NCBI GenBank assembly: GCA_964020085.1
Contig: CAXHUQ010001595.1
Coordinates: 1 to 64,000, forward strand
Direction of reading: 5' to 3'
DNA from: Micromussa lordhowensis
Lineage: Eukaryota > Cnidaria > Anthozoa > Scleractinia > Lobophylliidae
Length of the DNA: 64,000 nucleotides
The notes below the pieces were generated by a model. That model saw only the letters and a list, made by a program, of their open reading frames with translations, did no database searches and was not told where the DNA came from. This document shows, piece by piece, positions 1 through 11,052 of the stretch. The translations under genes were made by a program, and so were the position numbers. How positions within the stretch are numbered: the first letter of the stretch is position 1; the number at the start of each line of letters is the position of its first letter.

Positions 1-159
1 GAAATCTCCCACTATGCTAATCAGCCCGCAGATCCCCAGGCGTGGCCGGCTGGCTGACTCGTTAGCCGAGCTTGACGCGTGTCGCAACTTGGCAAACTAA
101 TGGCACCAAAGCACTCCTGGGGTGGGTCCGGGTCCACATGCAAAGTTTCGGAGCTGCGC
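1..159. repeat. Monomer type A (159 bp), first copy
   Basis: Monomer A opens with GAAATCTCCCACTATGCTAA and ends with CGGAGCTGCGC. It differs from B by about 20 substitutions over the 134 aligned bases and by one extra 25-bp block at bases 29-53. It is about 60% G+C. Diagnostic A states are CCTGGGGTGGG (B: CCCGGGGTCGG), CCACATGCAAAG (B: CCAAATGCGAAG) and TAATGGCACC (B: TAATACCACC). The A type recurs once per 293 bp throughout the window and always alternates with B. I found no A-A or B-B neighbour pair. Confidence 0.95.
29..53. repeat. 25-bp segment present only in monomer A
   Basis: Aligning A to B, identity runs through CAGCCCG (unit base 28) and resumes in register at unit base 54. The 25 bases between, starting CAGATCCCCAGG and ending CCGGCTGG, have no counterpart in B. 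The segment is very G+C rich and includes GCCGGC. Either A gained it or B lost it, and the sequence alone does not say which. It is present in every A copy except the two truncated units (37502-37738 and 41547-41783). Confidence 0.9.
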
Positions 160-293
160 GACATCTCGCACTATGCTAACCAGCCCGTTTGCTAATTAGC
201 CGAACTTTGCGCGCGTCGCAACTTTGCAAACTAATACCACCAAAGCACTCCCGGGGTCGGTCCGGGTCCAAATGCGAAGTATCGGAGCTGCGC
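160..293. repeat. Monomer type B (134 bp), first copy
   Basis: Monomer B opens with GACATCTCGCACTATGCTAA and ends with CGGAGCTGCGC, the same terminal motif as A. It lacks the 25-bp block of A, and its G+C content is about 55%. It contains the perfect 10-bp palindrome GCTAATTAGC (191-200), the alternating GCGCGCG tract and the SmaI site CCCGGG. About 85% identity to A shows common descent followed by divergence before the A+B dimer was amplified. Confidence 0.95.
191..200. repeat. Perfect 10-bp palindrome GCTAATTAGC in monomer B
   Basis: GCTAATTAGC is its own reverse complement and occurs once per dimer, in B only. The matching stretch of A (ACTCGTTAGC) is not palindromic. It is nearly invariant, and the only disruption I saw is GGTATTTAGC near 38808 and its duplicate near 43146. 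It might be a binding site for a dimeric protein, since TAATTA cores are typical of homeodomain-like proteins, or simply chance. No function can be shown from the sequence. Confidence 0.6.
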
Positions 294-3200
294 GAAATCT
301 CCCACTATGCTAATCAGCCCGCAGATCCCCAGGCGTGGCCGGCTGGCTGACTCGTTAGCCGAGCTTGACGCGTGTCACAACTTGGCAAACTAATGGCACC
401 AAAGCACTCCTGGGGTGGGTCCGGGTCCACATGCAAAGTTTCGGAGCTGCGCGACATCTCGCACTATGCTAACCAGCCCGTTTGCTAATTAGCCGAACTT
501 TGCGCGCGTCGCAACTTTGCAAACTAATACCACCAAAGCACTCCCGGGGTCGGTCCGGGTCCAAATGCGAAGTATCGGAGCTGCGCGAAATCTCCCACTA
601 TGCTAATCAGCCCGCAGATCCCCAGGCGTGGCCGGCTGGCTGACTCGTTAGCCGAGCTTGACGCGTGTCGCAACTTGGCAAACTAATGGCACCAAAGCAC
701 TCCTGGGGTGGGTCCGGGTCCACATGGAAAGTTTCGGAGCTGCGCGACATCTCGCACTATGCTAACCAGCCCGTTTGCTAATTAGCCGAACTTTGCGCGC
801 GTCGCAACTTTGCAAACTAATACCACCAAAGCACTCCCGGGGTCGGTCCGGGTCCAAATGCGAAGTATCGGAGCTGCGCGAAATCTCCCACTATGCTAAT
901 CAGCCCGCAGATCCCCAGGCGTGGCCGGCTGGCTGACTCGTTAGCCGAGCTTGACGCGTGTCGCAACTTGGCAAACTAATGGCACCAAAGCACTCCTGGG
1001 GTGGGTCCGGGTCCACATGCAAAGTTTCGGAGCTGCGCGACATCTCGCACTATGCTAACCAGCCCGTTTGCTAATTAGCCGAACTTTGCGCGCGTCGCAA
1101 CTTTGCAAACTAATACCACCAAAGCACTCCCGGGGTCGGTCCGGGTCCAAATGCGAAGTATCGGAGCTGCGCGAAATCTCCCACTATGCTAATCAGCCCG
1201 CAGATCCCCAGGCGTGGCCGGCTGGCTGACTCGTTAGCCGAGCTTGACGCGTGTCGCAACTTGGCAAACTAATGGCACCAAAGCACTCCTGGGGTGGGTC
1301 CGGGTCCACATGCAAAGTTTCGGAGCTGCGCGACATCTCGCACTATGCTAACCAGCCCGTTTGCTAATTAGCCGAACTTTGCGCGCGTCGCAACTTTGCA
1401 AACTAATACCACCAAAGCACTCCCGGGGTCGGTCCGGGTCCAAATGCGAAGTATCGGAGCTGCGCGAAATCTCCCACTATGCTAATCAGCCCGCAGATCC
1501 CCAGGCGTGGCCGGCTGGCTGACTCGTTAGCCGAGCTTGACGCGTGTCGCAACTTGGCAAACTAATGGCACCAAAGCACTCCTGGGGTGGGTCCGGGTCC
1601 ACATGCAAAGTTTCGGAGCTGCGCGACATCTCGCACTATGCTAACCAGCCCGTTTGCTAATTAGCCGAACTTTGCGCGCGTCGCAACTTTGCAAACTAAT
1701 ACCACCAAAGCACTCCCGGGGTCGGTCCGGGTCCAAATGCGAAGTATCGGAGCTGCGCGAAATCTCCCACTATGCTAATCAGCCCGCAGATCCCCAGGCG
1801 TGGCCGGCTGGCTGACTCGTTAGCCGAGCTTGACGCGTGTCGCAACTTGGCAAACTAATGGCACCAAAGCACTCCTGGGGTGGGTCCGGGTCCACATGCA
1901 AAGTTTCGGAGCTGCGCGACATCTCGCACTATGCTAACCAGCCCGTTTGCTAATTAGCCGAACTTTGCGCGCGTCGCAACTTTGCAAACTAATACCACCA
2001 AAGCACTCCCGGGGTCGGTCCGGGTCCAAATGGGAAGTATCAGAGCTGCGCGAAATCTCCCACTATGCTAATCAGCCCGCAGATCCCCAGGCGTGGCCGG
2101 CTGGCTGACTCGTTAGCCGAGCTTGACGCGTGTCGCAACTTGGCAAACTAATGGCACCAAAGCACTCCTGGGGTGGGTCCGGGTCCACATGCAAAGTTTC
2201 GGAGCTGCGCGACATCTCGCACTATGCTAACCAGCCCGTTTGCTAATTAGCCGAACTTTGCGCGCGTCGCAACTTTGCAAACTAATACCACCAAAGCACT
2301 CCCGGGGTCGGTCCGGGTCCAAATGCGAAGTATCGGAGCTGCGCGAAATCTCCCACTATGCTAATCAGCCCGCAGATCCCCAGGCGTGGCCGGCTGGCTG
2401 ACTCGTTAGCCGAGCTTGACGCGTGTCGCAACTTGGCAAACTAATGGCACCAAAGCACTCCTGGGGTGGGTCCGGGTCCACATGGAAAGTTTCGGAGCTG
2501 CGCGACATCTCGCACTATGCTAACCAGCCCGTTTGCTAATTAGCCGAACTTTGCGCGCGTCGCAACTTTGCAAACTAATACCACCAAAGCACTCCCGGGG
2601 TCGGTCCGGGTCCAAATGCGAAGTATCGGAGCTGCGCGAAATCTCCCACTATGCTAATCAGCCCGCAGATCCCCAGGCGTGGCCGGCTGGCTGACTCGTT
2701 AGCCGAGCTTGACGCGTGTCGCAACTTGGCAAACTAATGGCACCAAAGCACTCCTGGGGTGGGTCCGGGTCCACATGCAAAGTTTCGGAGCTGCGCGACA
2801 TCTCGCACTATGCTAACCAGCCCGTTTGCTAATTAGCCGAACTTTGCGCGCGTCGCAACTTTGCAAACTAATACCACCAAAGCACTCCCGGGGTCGGTCC
2901 GGGTCCAAATGCGAAGTATCGGAGCTGCGCGAAATCTCCCACTATGCTAATCAGCCCGCAGATCCCCAGGCGTGGCCGGCTGGCTGACTCGTTAGCCGAG
3001 CTTGACGCGTGTCGCAACTTGGCAAACTAATGGCACCAAAGCACTCCTGGGGTGGGTCCGGGTCCACATGCAAAGTTTCGGAGCTGCGCGACATCTCGCA
3101 CTATGCTAACCAGCCCGTTTGCTAATTAGCCGAACTTTGCGCGCGTCGCAACTTTGCAAACTAATACCACCAAAGCACTCCCGGGGTCGGTCCGGGTCCA

Positions 3201-5925
3201 AATGGGAAGTATCAGAGCTGCGCGAAATCTCCCACTATGCTAATCAGCCCGCAGATCCCCAGGCGTGGCCGGCTGGCTGACTCGTTAGCCGAGCTTGACG
3301 CGTGTCGCAACTTGGCAAACTAATGGCACCAAAGCACTCCTGGGGTGGGTCCGGGTCCACATGCAAAGTTTCGGAGCTGCGCGACATCTCGCACTATGCT
3401 AACCAGCCCGTTTGCTAATTAGCCGAACTTTGCGCGCGTCGCAACTTTGCAAACTAATACCACCAAAGCACTCCCGGGGTCGGTCCGGGTCCAAATGCGA
3501 AGTATCGGAGCTGCGCGAAATCTCCCACTATGCTAATCAGCCCGCAGATCCCCAGGCGTGGCCGGCTGGCTGACTCGTTAGCCGAGCTTGACGCGTGTCG
3601 CAACTTGGCAAACTAATGGCACCAAAGCACTCCTGGGGTGGGTCCGGGTCCACATGCAAAGTTTCGGAGCTGCGCGACATCTCGCACTATGCTAACCAGC
3701 CCGTTTGCTAATTAGCCGAACTTTGCGCGCGTCGCAACTTTGCAAACTAATACCACCAAAGCACTCCCGGGGTCGGTCCGGGTCCAAATGCGAAGTATCG
3801 GAGCTGCGCGAAATCTCCCACTATGCTAATCAGCCCGCAGATCCCCAGGCGTGGCCGGCTGGCTGACTCGTTAGCCGAGCTTGACGCGTGTCGCAACTTG
3901 GCAAACTAATGGCACCAAAGCACTCCTGGGGTGGGTCCGGGTCCACATGCAAAGTTTCGGAGCTGCGCGACATCTCGCACTATGCTAACCAGCCCGTTTG
4001 CTAATTAGCCGAACTTTGCGCGCGTCGCAACTTTGCAAACTAATACCACCAAAGCACTCCCGGGGTCGGTCCGGTTCCAAATGGGAAGTATCGGAGCTGC
4101 GCGAAATCTCCCACTATGCTAATCAGCCCGCAGATCCCCAGGCGTGGCCGGCTGGCTGACTCGTTAGCCGAGCTTGACGCGTGTCGCAACTTGGCAAACT
4201 AATGGCACCAAAGCACTCCTGGGGTGGGTCCGGGTCCACATGCAAAGTTTCGGAGCTGCGCGACATCTCGCACTATGCTAACCAGCCCGTTTGCTAATTA
4301 GCCGAACTTTGCGCGCGTCGCAACTTTTCAAACTAATACCACCAAAGCACTCCCAGGGTCGGTCCGGGTCCAAATGCGAAGTATCGGAGCTGCGCGAAAT
4401 CTCCCACTATGCTAATCAGCCCGCAGATCCCCAGGCGTGGCCGGCTGGCTGACTCGTTAGCCGAGCTTGACGCGTGTCGCAACTTGGCAAACTAATGGCA
4501 CCAAAGCACTCCTGGGGTGGGTCCGGGTCCACATGCAAAGTTTCGGAGCTGCGCGACATCTCGCACTATGCTAACCAGCCCGTTTGCTAATTAGCCGAAC
4601 TTTGCGCGCGTCGCAACTTTGCAAACTAATACCACCAAAGCACTCCCGGGGTCGGTCCGGGTCCAAATGCGAAGTATCGGAGCTGCGCGAAATCTCCCAC
4701 TATGCTAATCAGCCCGCAGATCCCCAGGCGTGGCCGGCTGGCTGACTCGTTAGCCGAGCTTGACGCGTGTCGCAACTTGGCAAACTAATGGCACCAAAGC
4801 ACTCCTGGGGTGGGTCCGGGTCCACATGCAAAGTTTCGGAGCTGCGCGACATCTCGCACTATGCTAACCAGCCCGTTTGCTAATTAGCCGAACTTTGCGC
4901 GCGTCGCAACTTTGCAAACTAATACCACCAAAGCACTCCCGGGGTCGGTCCGGGTCCAAATGCGAAGTATCGGAGCTGCGCGAAATCTCCCACTATGCTA
5001 ATCAGCCCGCAGATCCCCAGGCGTGGCCGGCTGGCTGACTCGTTAGCCGAGCTTGACGCGTGTCGCAACTTGGCAAACTAATGGCACCAAAGCACTCCTG
5101 GGGTGGGTCCGGGTCCACATGCAAAGTTTCGGAGCTGCGCGACATCTCGCACTATGCTAACCAGCCCGTTTGCTAATTAGCCGAACTTTGCGCGCGTCGC
5201 AACTTTGCAAACTAATACCACCAAAGCACTCCCGGGGTCGGTCCGGGTCCAAATGCGAAGTATCGGAGCTGCGCGAAATCTCCCACTATGCTAATCAGCC
5301 CGCAGATCCCCAGGCGTGGCCGGCTGGCTGACTCGTTAGCCGAGCTTGACGCGTGTCGCAACTTGGCAAACTAATGGCACCAAAGCACTCCTGGGGTGGG
5401 TCCGGGTCCACATGCAAAGTTTCGGAGCTGCGCGACATCTCGCACTATGCTAACCAGCCCGTTTGCTAATTAGCCGAACTTTGCGCGCGTCGCAACTTTG
5501 CAAACTAATACCACCAAAGCACTCCCGGGGTCGGTCCGGGTCCAAATGCGAAGTATCGGAGCTGCGCGAAATCTCCCACTATGCTAATCAGCCCGCAGAT
5601 CCCCAGGCGTGGCCGGCTGGCTGACTCGTTAGCCGAGCTTGACGCGTGTCGCAACTTGGCAAACTAATGGCACCAAAGCACTCCTGGGGTGGGTCCGGGT
5701 CCACATGCAAAGTTTCGGAGCTGCGCGACATCTCGCACTATGCTAACCAGCCCGTTTGCTAATTAGCCGAACTTTGCGCGCGTCGCAACTTTGCAAACTA
5801 ATACCACCAAAGCACTCCCGGGGTCGGTCCGGGTCCAAATGCGAAGTATCGGAGCTGCGCGAAATCTCCCACTATGCTAATCAGCCCGCAGATCCCCAGG
5901 CGTGGCCGGCTGGCTGACTCGTTAG

Positions 5926-8391
5926 ACGAGCTTGACGCGTGTCGCAACTTGGCAAACTAATGGCACCAAAGCACTCCTGGGGTGGGTCCGGGTCCACATG
6001 CAAAGTTTCGGAGCTGCGCGACATCTCGCACTATGCTAACCAGCCCGTTTGCTAATTAGCCGAACTTTGCGCACGTCGCAACTTTGCAAACTAATACCAC
6101 CAAAGCACTCCCGGGGTCGGTCCGGGTCCAAATGCGAAGTATCGGAGCTGCGCGAAATCTCCCACTATGCTAATCAGCCCGCAGATCCCCAGGCGTGGCC
6201 GGCTGGCTGACTCGTTAGCCGAGCTTGACGCGTGTCGCAACTTGGCAAACTAATGGCACCAAAGCACTCCTGGGGTGGGTCCGGGTCCACATGCAAAGTT
6301 TCGGAGCTGCGCGACATCTCGCACTATGCTAACCAGCCTGTTTGCTAATTAGCCGAACTTTGCGCGCGTCGCAACTTTGCAAACTAATACCACCAAAGCA
6401 CTCCCGGGGTCGGTCCGGGTCCAAATGCGAAGTATCGGAGCTGCGCGAAATCTCCCACTATGCTAATCAGCCCGCAGATCCCCAGGCGTGGCCGGCTGGC
6501 TGACTCGTTAGCCGAGCTTGACGCGTGTCGCAACTTGGCAAACTAATGGCACCAAAGCACTCCTGGGGTGGGTCCGGGTCCACATGCAAAGTTTCGGAGC
6601 TGCGCGACATCTCGCACTATGCTAACCAGCCCCTTTGCTAATTAGCCGAACTTTGCGCGCGTCGCAACTTTGCAAACTAATACCACCAAAGCACTCCCGG
6701 GGTCGGTCCGGATCCAAATGCGAAGTATCGGAGCTGCGCGAAATCTCCCACTATGCTAATCAGCCCGCAGATCCCCAGGCGTGGCCGGCTGGCTGACTCG
6801 TTAGCCGAGCTTGACGCGTGTCGCAACTTGGCAAACTAATGGCACCAAAGCACTCCTGGGGTGGGTCCGGGTCCACATGCAAAGTTTCGGAGCTGCGCGA
6901 CATCTCGCACTATGCTAACCAGCCCGTTTGCTAATTAGCCGAACTTTGCGCGCGTCGCAACTTTGCAAACTAATACCACCAAAGCACTCCCGGGGTCGGT
7001 CCGGGTCCAAATGCGAAGTATCGGAGCTGCGCGAAATCTCCCACTATGCTAATCAGCCCGCAGATCCCCAGGCGTGGCCGGCTGGCTGACTCGTTAGCCG
7101 AGCTTGACGCGTGTCGCAACTTGGCAAACTAATGGCACCAAAGCACTCCTGGGGTGGGTCCGGGTCCACATGCAAAGTTTCGGAGCTGCGCGACATCTCG
7201 CACTATGCTAACCAGCCCGTTTGCTAATTAGCCGAACTTTGCGCGCGTCGCAACTTTGCAAACTAATACCACCAAAGCACTCCCGGGGTCGGTCCGGGTC
7301 CAAATGCGAAGTATCGGAGCTGCGCGAAATCTCCCACTATGCTAATCAGCCCGCAGATCCCCAGGCGTGGCCGGCTGGCTGACTCGTTAGCCGAGCTTGA
7401 CGCGTGTCGCAACTTGGCAAACTAATGGCACCAAAGCACTCCTGGGGTGGGTCCGGGTCCACATGCAAAGTTTCGGAGCTGCGCGACATCTCGCACTATG
7501 CTAACCAGCCCGTTTGCTAATTAGCCGAACTTTGCGCGCGTCGCAACTTTGCAAACTAATACCACCAAAGCACTCCCGGGGTCGGTCCGGGTCCAAATGC
7601 GAAGTATCGGAGCTGCGCGAAATCTCCCACTATGCTAATCAGCCCGCAGATCCCCAGGCGTGGCCGGCTGGCTGACTCGTTAGACGAGCTTGACGCGTGT
7701 CGCAACTTGGCAAACTAATGGCACCAAAGCACTCCTGGGGTGGGTCCGGGTCCACATGCAAAGTTTCGGAGCTGCGCGACATCTCGCACTATGCTAACCA
7801 GCCCGTTTGCTAATTAGCCGAACTTTGCGCACGTCGCAACTTTGCAAACTAATACCACCAAAGCACTCCCGGGGTCGGTCCGGGTCCAAATGCGAAGTAT
7901 CGGAGCTGCGCGAAATCTCCCACTATGCTAATCAGCCCGCAGATCCCCAGGCGTGGCCGGCTGGCTGACTCGTTAGCCGAGCTTGACGCGTGTCGCAACT
8001 TGGCAAACTAATGGCACCAAAGCACTCCTGGGGTGGGTCCGGGTCCACATGCAAAGTTTCGGAGCTGCGCGACATCTCGCACTATGCTAACCAGCCTGTT
8101 TGCTAATTAGCCGAACTTTGCGCGCGTCGCAACTTTGCAAACTAATACCACCAAAGCACTCCCGGGGTCGGTCCGGGTCCAAATGCGAAGTATCGGAGCT
8201 GCGCGAAATCTCCCACTATGCTAATCAGCCCGCAGATCCCCAGGCGTGGCCGGCTGGCTGACTCGTTAGCCGAGCTTGACGCGTGTCGCAACTTGGCAAA
8301 CTAATGGCACCAAAGCACTCCTGGGGTGGGTCCGGGTCCACATGCAAAGTTTCGGAGCTGCGCGACATCTCGCACTATGCTAACCAGCCCC
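5926..8391. repeat. 6-dimer (1,758-bp) tandem duplication
   Basis: Four marker variants recur in order exactly 1,758 bp apart: TTAGACGAG (5926 and 7684), GCGCACGTC (6073 and 7831), CAGCCTGTT (about 6339 and 8097) and CAGCCCCTTT (6633 and 8391). The second copy then passes into the 11-dimer block, because the next marker there (1-bp deletion at 8814) is absent at the matching place in the first copy. The first copy also has a private GGATCC change near 6711. Confidence 0.85.
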
Positions 8392-11052
8392 TTTGCTAAT
8401 TAGCCGAACTTTGCGCGCGTCGCAACTTTGCAAACTAATACCACCAAAGCACTCCCGGGGTCGGTCCGGGTCCAAATGCGAAGTATCGGAGCTGCGCGAA
8501 ATCTCCCACTATGCTAATCAGCCCGCAGATCCCCAGGCGTGGCCGGCTGGCTGACTCGTTAGCCGAGCTTGACGCGTGTCGCAACTTGGCAAACTAATGG
8601 CACCAAAGCACTCCTGGGGTGGGTCCGGGTCCACATGCAAAGTTTCGGAGCTGCGCGACATCTCGCACTATGCTAACCAGCCCGTTTGCTAATTAGCCGA
8701 ACTTTGCGCGCGTCGCAACTTTGCAAACTAATACCACCAAAGCACTCCCGGGGTCGGTCCGGGTCCAAATGCGAAGTATCGGAGCTGCGCGAAATCTCCC
8801 ACTATGCTAATCAGGCGCAGATCCCCAGGCGTGGCCGGCTGGCTGACTCGTTAGCCGAGCTTGACGCGTGTCGCAACTTGGCAAACAAATGGCACCAAAG
8901 CACTCCTGGGGTGGGTCCGGGTCCACATGCAAAGTTTCGGAGCTGCGCGACATCTCGCACTATGCTAACCAGCCCGTTTGCTAATTAGCCGAACTTTGCG
9001 CGCGTCGCAACTTTGCAAACTAATACCACCAAAGCACTCCCGGGGTCGGTCCGGGTCCAAATGCGAAGTATCGGAGCTGCGCGAAATCTCCCACTATGCT
9101 AATCAGCCCGCAGATCCCCAAGCGTGGCCGGCTGGCTGACTCGTTAGCCGAGCTTGACGCGTGTCGCAACTTGGCAAACTAATGGCACCAAAGCACTCCT
9201 GGGGTGGGTCCGGGTCCACATGCAAAGTTTCGGAGCTGCGCGACATCTCGCACTATGCTAACCAGCCCGTTTGCTAATTAGCCGAACTTTGCGCGCGTCG
9301 CAACTTTGCAAACTAATACCACCAAAGCACTCCCGGGGTCGGTCCGGGTCCAAATGCGAAGTATCGGAGCTGCGCGAAATCTCCCACTATGCTAATCAGC
9401 CCGCAGATCCCCAGGCGTGGCCGGCTGGCTGACTCGTTAGCCGAGCTTGACGCGTGTCGCAACTTGGCAAACTAATGGCACCAAAGCACTCCTCGGGTGG
9501 GTCCGGGTCCACATGCAAAGTTTCGGAGCTGCGCGACATCTCGCACTATGCTAACCAGCCCGTTTGCTAATTAGCCGAACTTTGCGCGCGTCGCAACTTT
9601 GCACACTAATACCACCAAAGCACTCCCGGGGTCGGTCCGGGTCCAAATGCGAAGTATCGGAGCTGCGCGAAATCTCCCACTATGCTAATCAGCCCGCAGA
9701 TCCCCAGGCGTGGCCGGCTGGCTGACTCGTTAGCCGAGCTTGACGCGTGTCGCAACTTGGCAAACTAATGGCATCAAAGCACTCCTGGGGTGGGTCCGGG
9801 TCCACATGCAAAGTTTCGGAGCTGCGCGACATCTCGCACTATGTTAACCAGCCCGTTTGCTAATTAGCCGAACTTTGCGCGCGTCGCAACTTTGCAAACT
9901 AATACCACCAAAGCACTCCCGGGGTCGGTCCGGGTCCAAATGCGAAGTATCGGAGCTGCGCGAAATCTCCCACTATGCTAATCAGCCCGCAGATCCCCAG
10001 GCGTGGCCGGCTGGCTGACTCGATAGCCGAGCTTGACGCGTGTCGCAACTTGGCAAACTAATGGCACCAAAGCACTCCTGGGGTGGGTCCGGGTCCACAT
10101 GCAAAGTTTCGGAGCTGCGCGACATCTCGCACTATGCTAACCAGCCCGTTTGCTAATTAGCCGAACTTTGCGCGCGTCGCAACTTTGCAAACTAATACCA
10201 CCAAAGCACTCCCGGGCTCGGTCCGGGTCCAAATGCGAAGTATCGGAGCTGCGCGAAATCTCCCACTATGCTAATCAGCCCGCAGATCCCCAGGCGTGGC
10301 CGGCTGGCTGACTCGTTAGCCGAGCTTGACGCGTGTCGCAACTTGGCAAACTAATGGCACCAAAGCACTCCTGGGGTGGGTCCGGGTCCACATGCAAAGT
10401 TTCGGAGCTGCGCGACATCTCGCACTATGCTAACCAGCCCGTTTGCTAATTAGCCGAACTTTGCGCGCGTCGCAACTTTGCAAACTAATACCACCAAAGC
10501 ACTCCCGGGGTCGGTCCGGGTCCAAATGCGAAGTATCGGAGCTGCGCGAAATCTCCCACTATGCTAATCAGCCCGCAGATCCCCAGGCGTGGCCGGCTGG
10601 CTGACTCGTTAGCCGAGCTTGACGCGTGTTGCAACTTGGCAAACTAATGGCACCAAAGCACTCCTGGGGTGGGTCCGGGTCCACATGCAAAGTTTCGGAG
10701 CTGCGCGACATCTCGCACTATGCTAACCAGCCCGTTTGCTAATTAGCCGAATTTTGCGCGCGTCGCAACTTTGCAAACTAATACCACCAAAGCACTCCCG
10801 GGGTCGGTCCGGGTCCAAATGCGAAGTATCGGAGCTGCGCGAAATCTCCCACTATGCTAATCAGCCCGCAGATCCCCAGGCGTGGCCGGCTGGCTGACTC
10901 GTTAGCCGAGCTTGACGCGTGTCGCAACTTGGCAAACTAATGGCACCAAAGCACTCCTGGGGTGGGTCCGGGTCCACATGCAAAGTTTCGGAGCTGCGCG
11001 ACATCTCGCACTATGCTAACCAGCCCGTTTGCTAATTAGCCGAACTTTGCGC
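7831..11052. repeat. 11-dimer higher-order repeat, copy 1 (3,222 bp)
   Basis: This block of eleven dimers is followed directly by a second copy at an offset of exactly 3,222 bp (11 x 293 minus the 1-bp deletion each copy carries). Shared markers in order are GCGCACGTC (7831), CAGCCTGTT, CAGCCCCTTT (8391), the CAGGCGCAG deletion (about 8814), CAAACAAATGG, CCCCAAGCG, CCTCGGGTGG (about 9493), GCACACTAAT, GCATCAAAG, CGATAGCC (about 10023), GGGCTCGG, GTGTTGC (10630) and GAATTTTGC. The left edge lies between 7685 and 7831, because the 7684 marker is not repeated downstream. A private change is ATGTTAACC near 9844. The 1-bp deletion removes a stop and opens a 100-codon frame starting at TTG, which is not a gene. 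Confidence 0.88.

Larger units (their letters stand above)
1..293. repeat. Reference dimer unit (A+B), 293 bp
   Basis: This first unit represents the array consensus as far as I can see. It consists of monomer A (unit bases 1-159) followed by monomer B (160-293). Shared landmarks in both halves are CACTATGCTAA near the start, GCAACTT and GCAAACTAAT in the middle, ACCAAAGCACTCC, the GGTCCGGGTCC box, and CGGAGCTGCGC at the end. The unit has one MluI site (ACGCGT, in A) and one SmaI site (CCCGGG, in B), so either enzyme should give a 293-bp ladder if the sites are unmethylated. The unit length is not divisible by 3, so reading frames rotate from unit to unit and all meet stops. The starting point of the unit is arbitrary, set by the window edge. 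Confidence 0.97.
1..5925. repeat. Near-uniform satellite tract with sparse shared variants
   Basis: About 20 dimers, almost all matching the consensus. The shared variants are CATGGAAAG at about 727 and 2485 (1,758 bp, 6 dimers apart), and TGGGAAGTATCAG at 2031 and 3203 (1,172 bp, 4 dimers apart). A related TGGGAAG without the second change sits at 4082, 7 dimers from the first. Private changes include GTCACAAC near 378, GGTTCC near 4076 and CTTTTCAAAC near 4328. The overlapping 4-, 6- and 7-dimer spacings indicate successive local duplications, not one fixed higher-order unit. There are no genes. Confidence 0.8.

Noticed and set aside
115..135. G-quadruplex in monomer A (GGGGTGGGTCCGGG)
   Set aside because: Only three runs of three or more G occur close together on this strand. 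A canonical intramolecular quadruplex needs four, and monomer B has even fewer.
1..293. CENP-B box
   Set aside because: I looked for a stretch like YTTCGTTGGAARCGGGA on both strands of the dimer and saw no convincing match.
1..293. Naming the host species or a known satellite family
   Set aside because: The unit does not match any satellite I can recall with certainty, and no flanking gene is available to place the taxon.
8686..8988. A 100-codon open reading frame, and its copy at 11908-12210
   Set aside because: It starts at TTG inside the satellite, exists only because a 1-bp deletion (CAGGCGCAG) and a lost stop (CAAACAAATGG) shift the frame, and is copied with the 11-dimer block. It has no ribosome-binding or domain signal, and the other dimers read a stop there.
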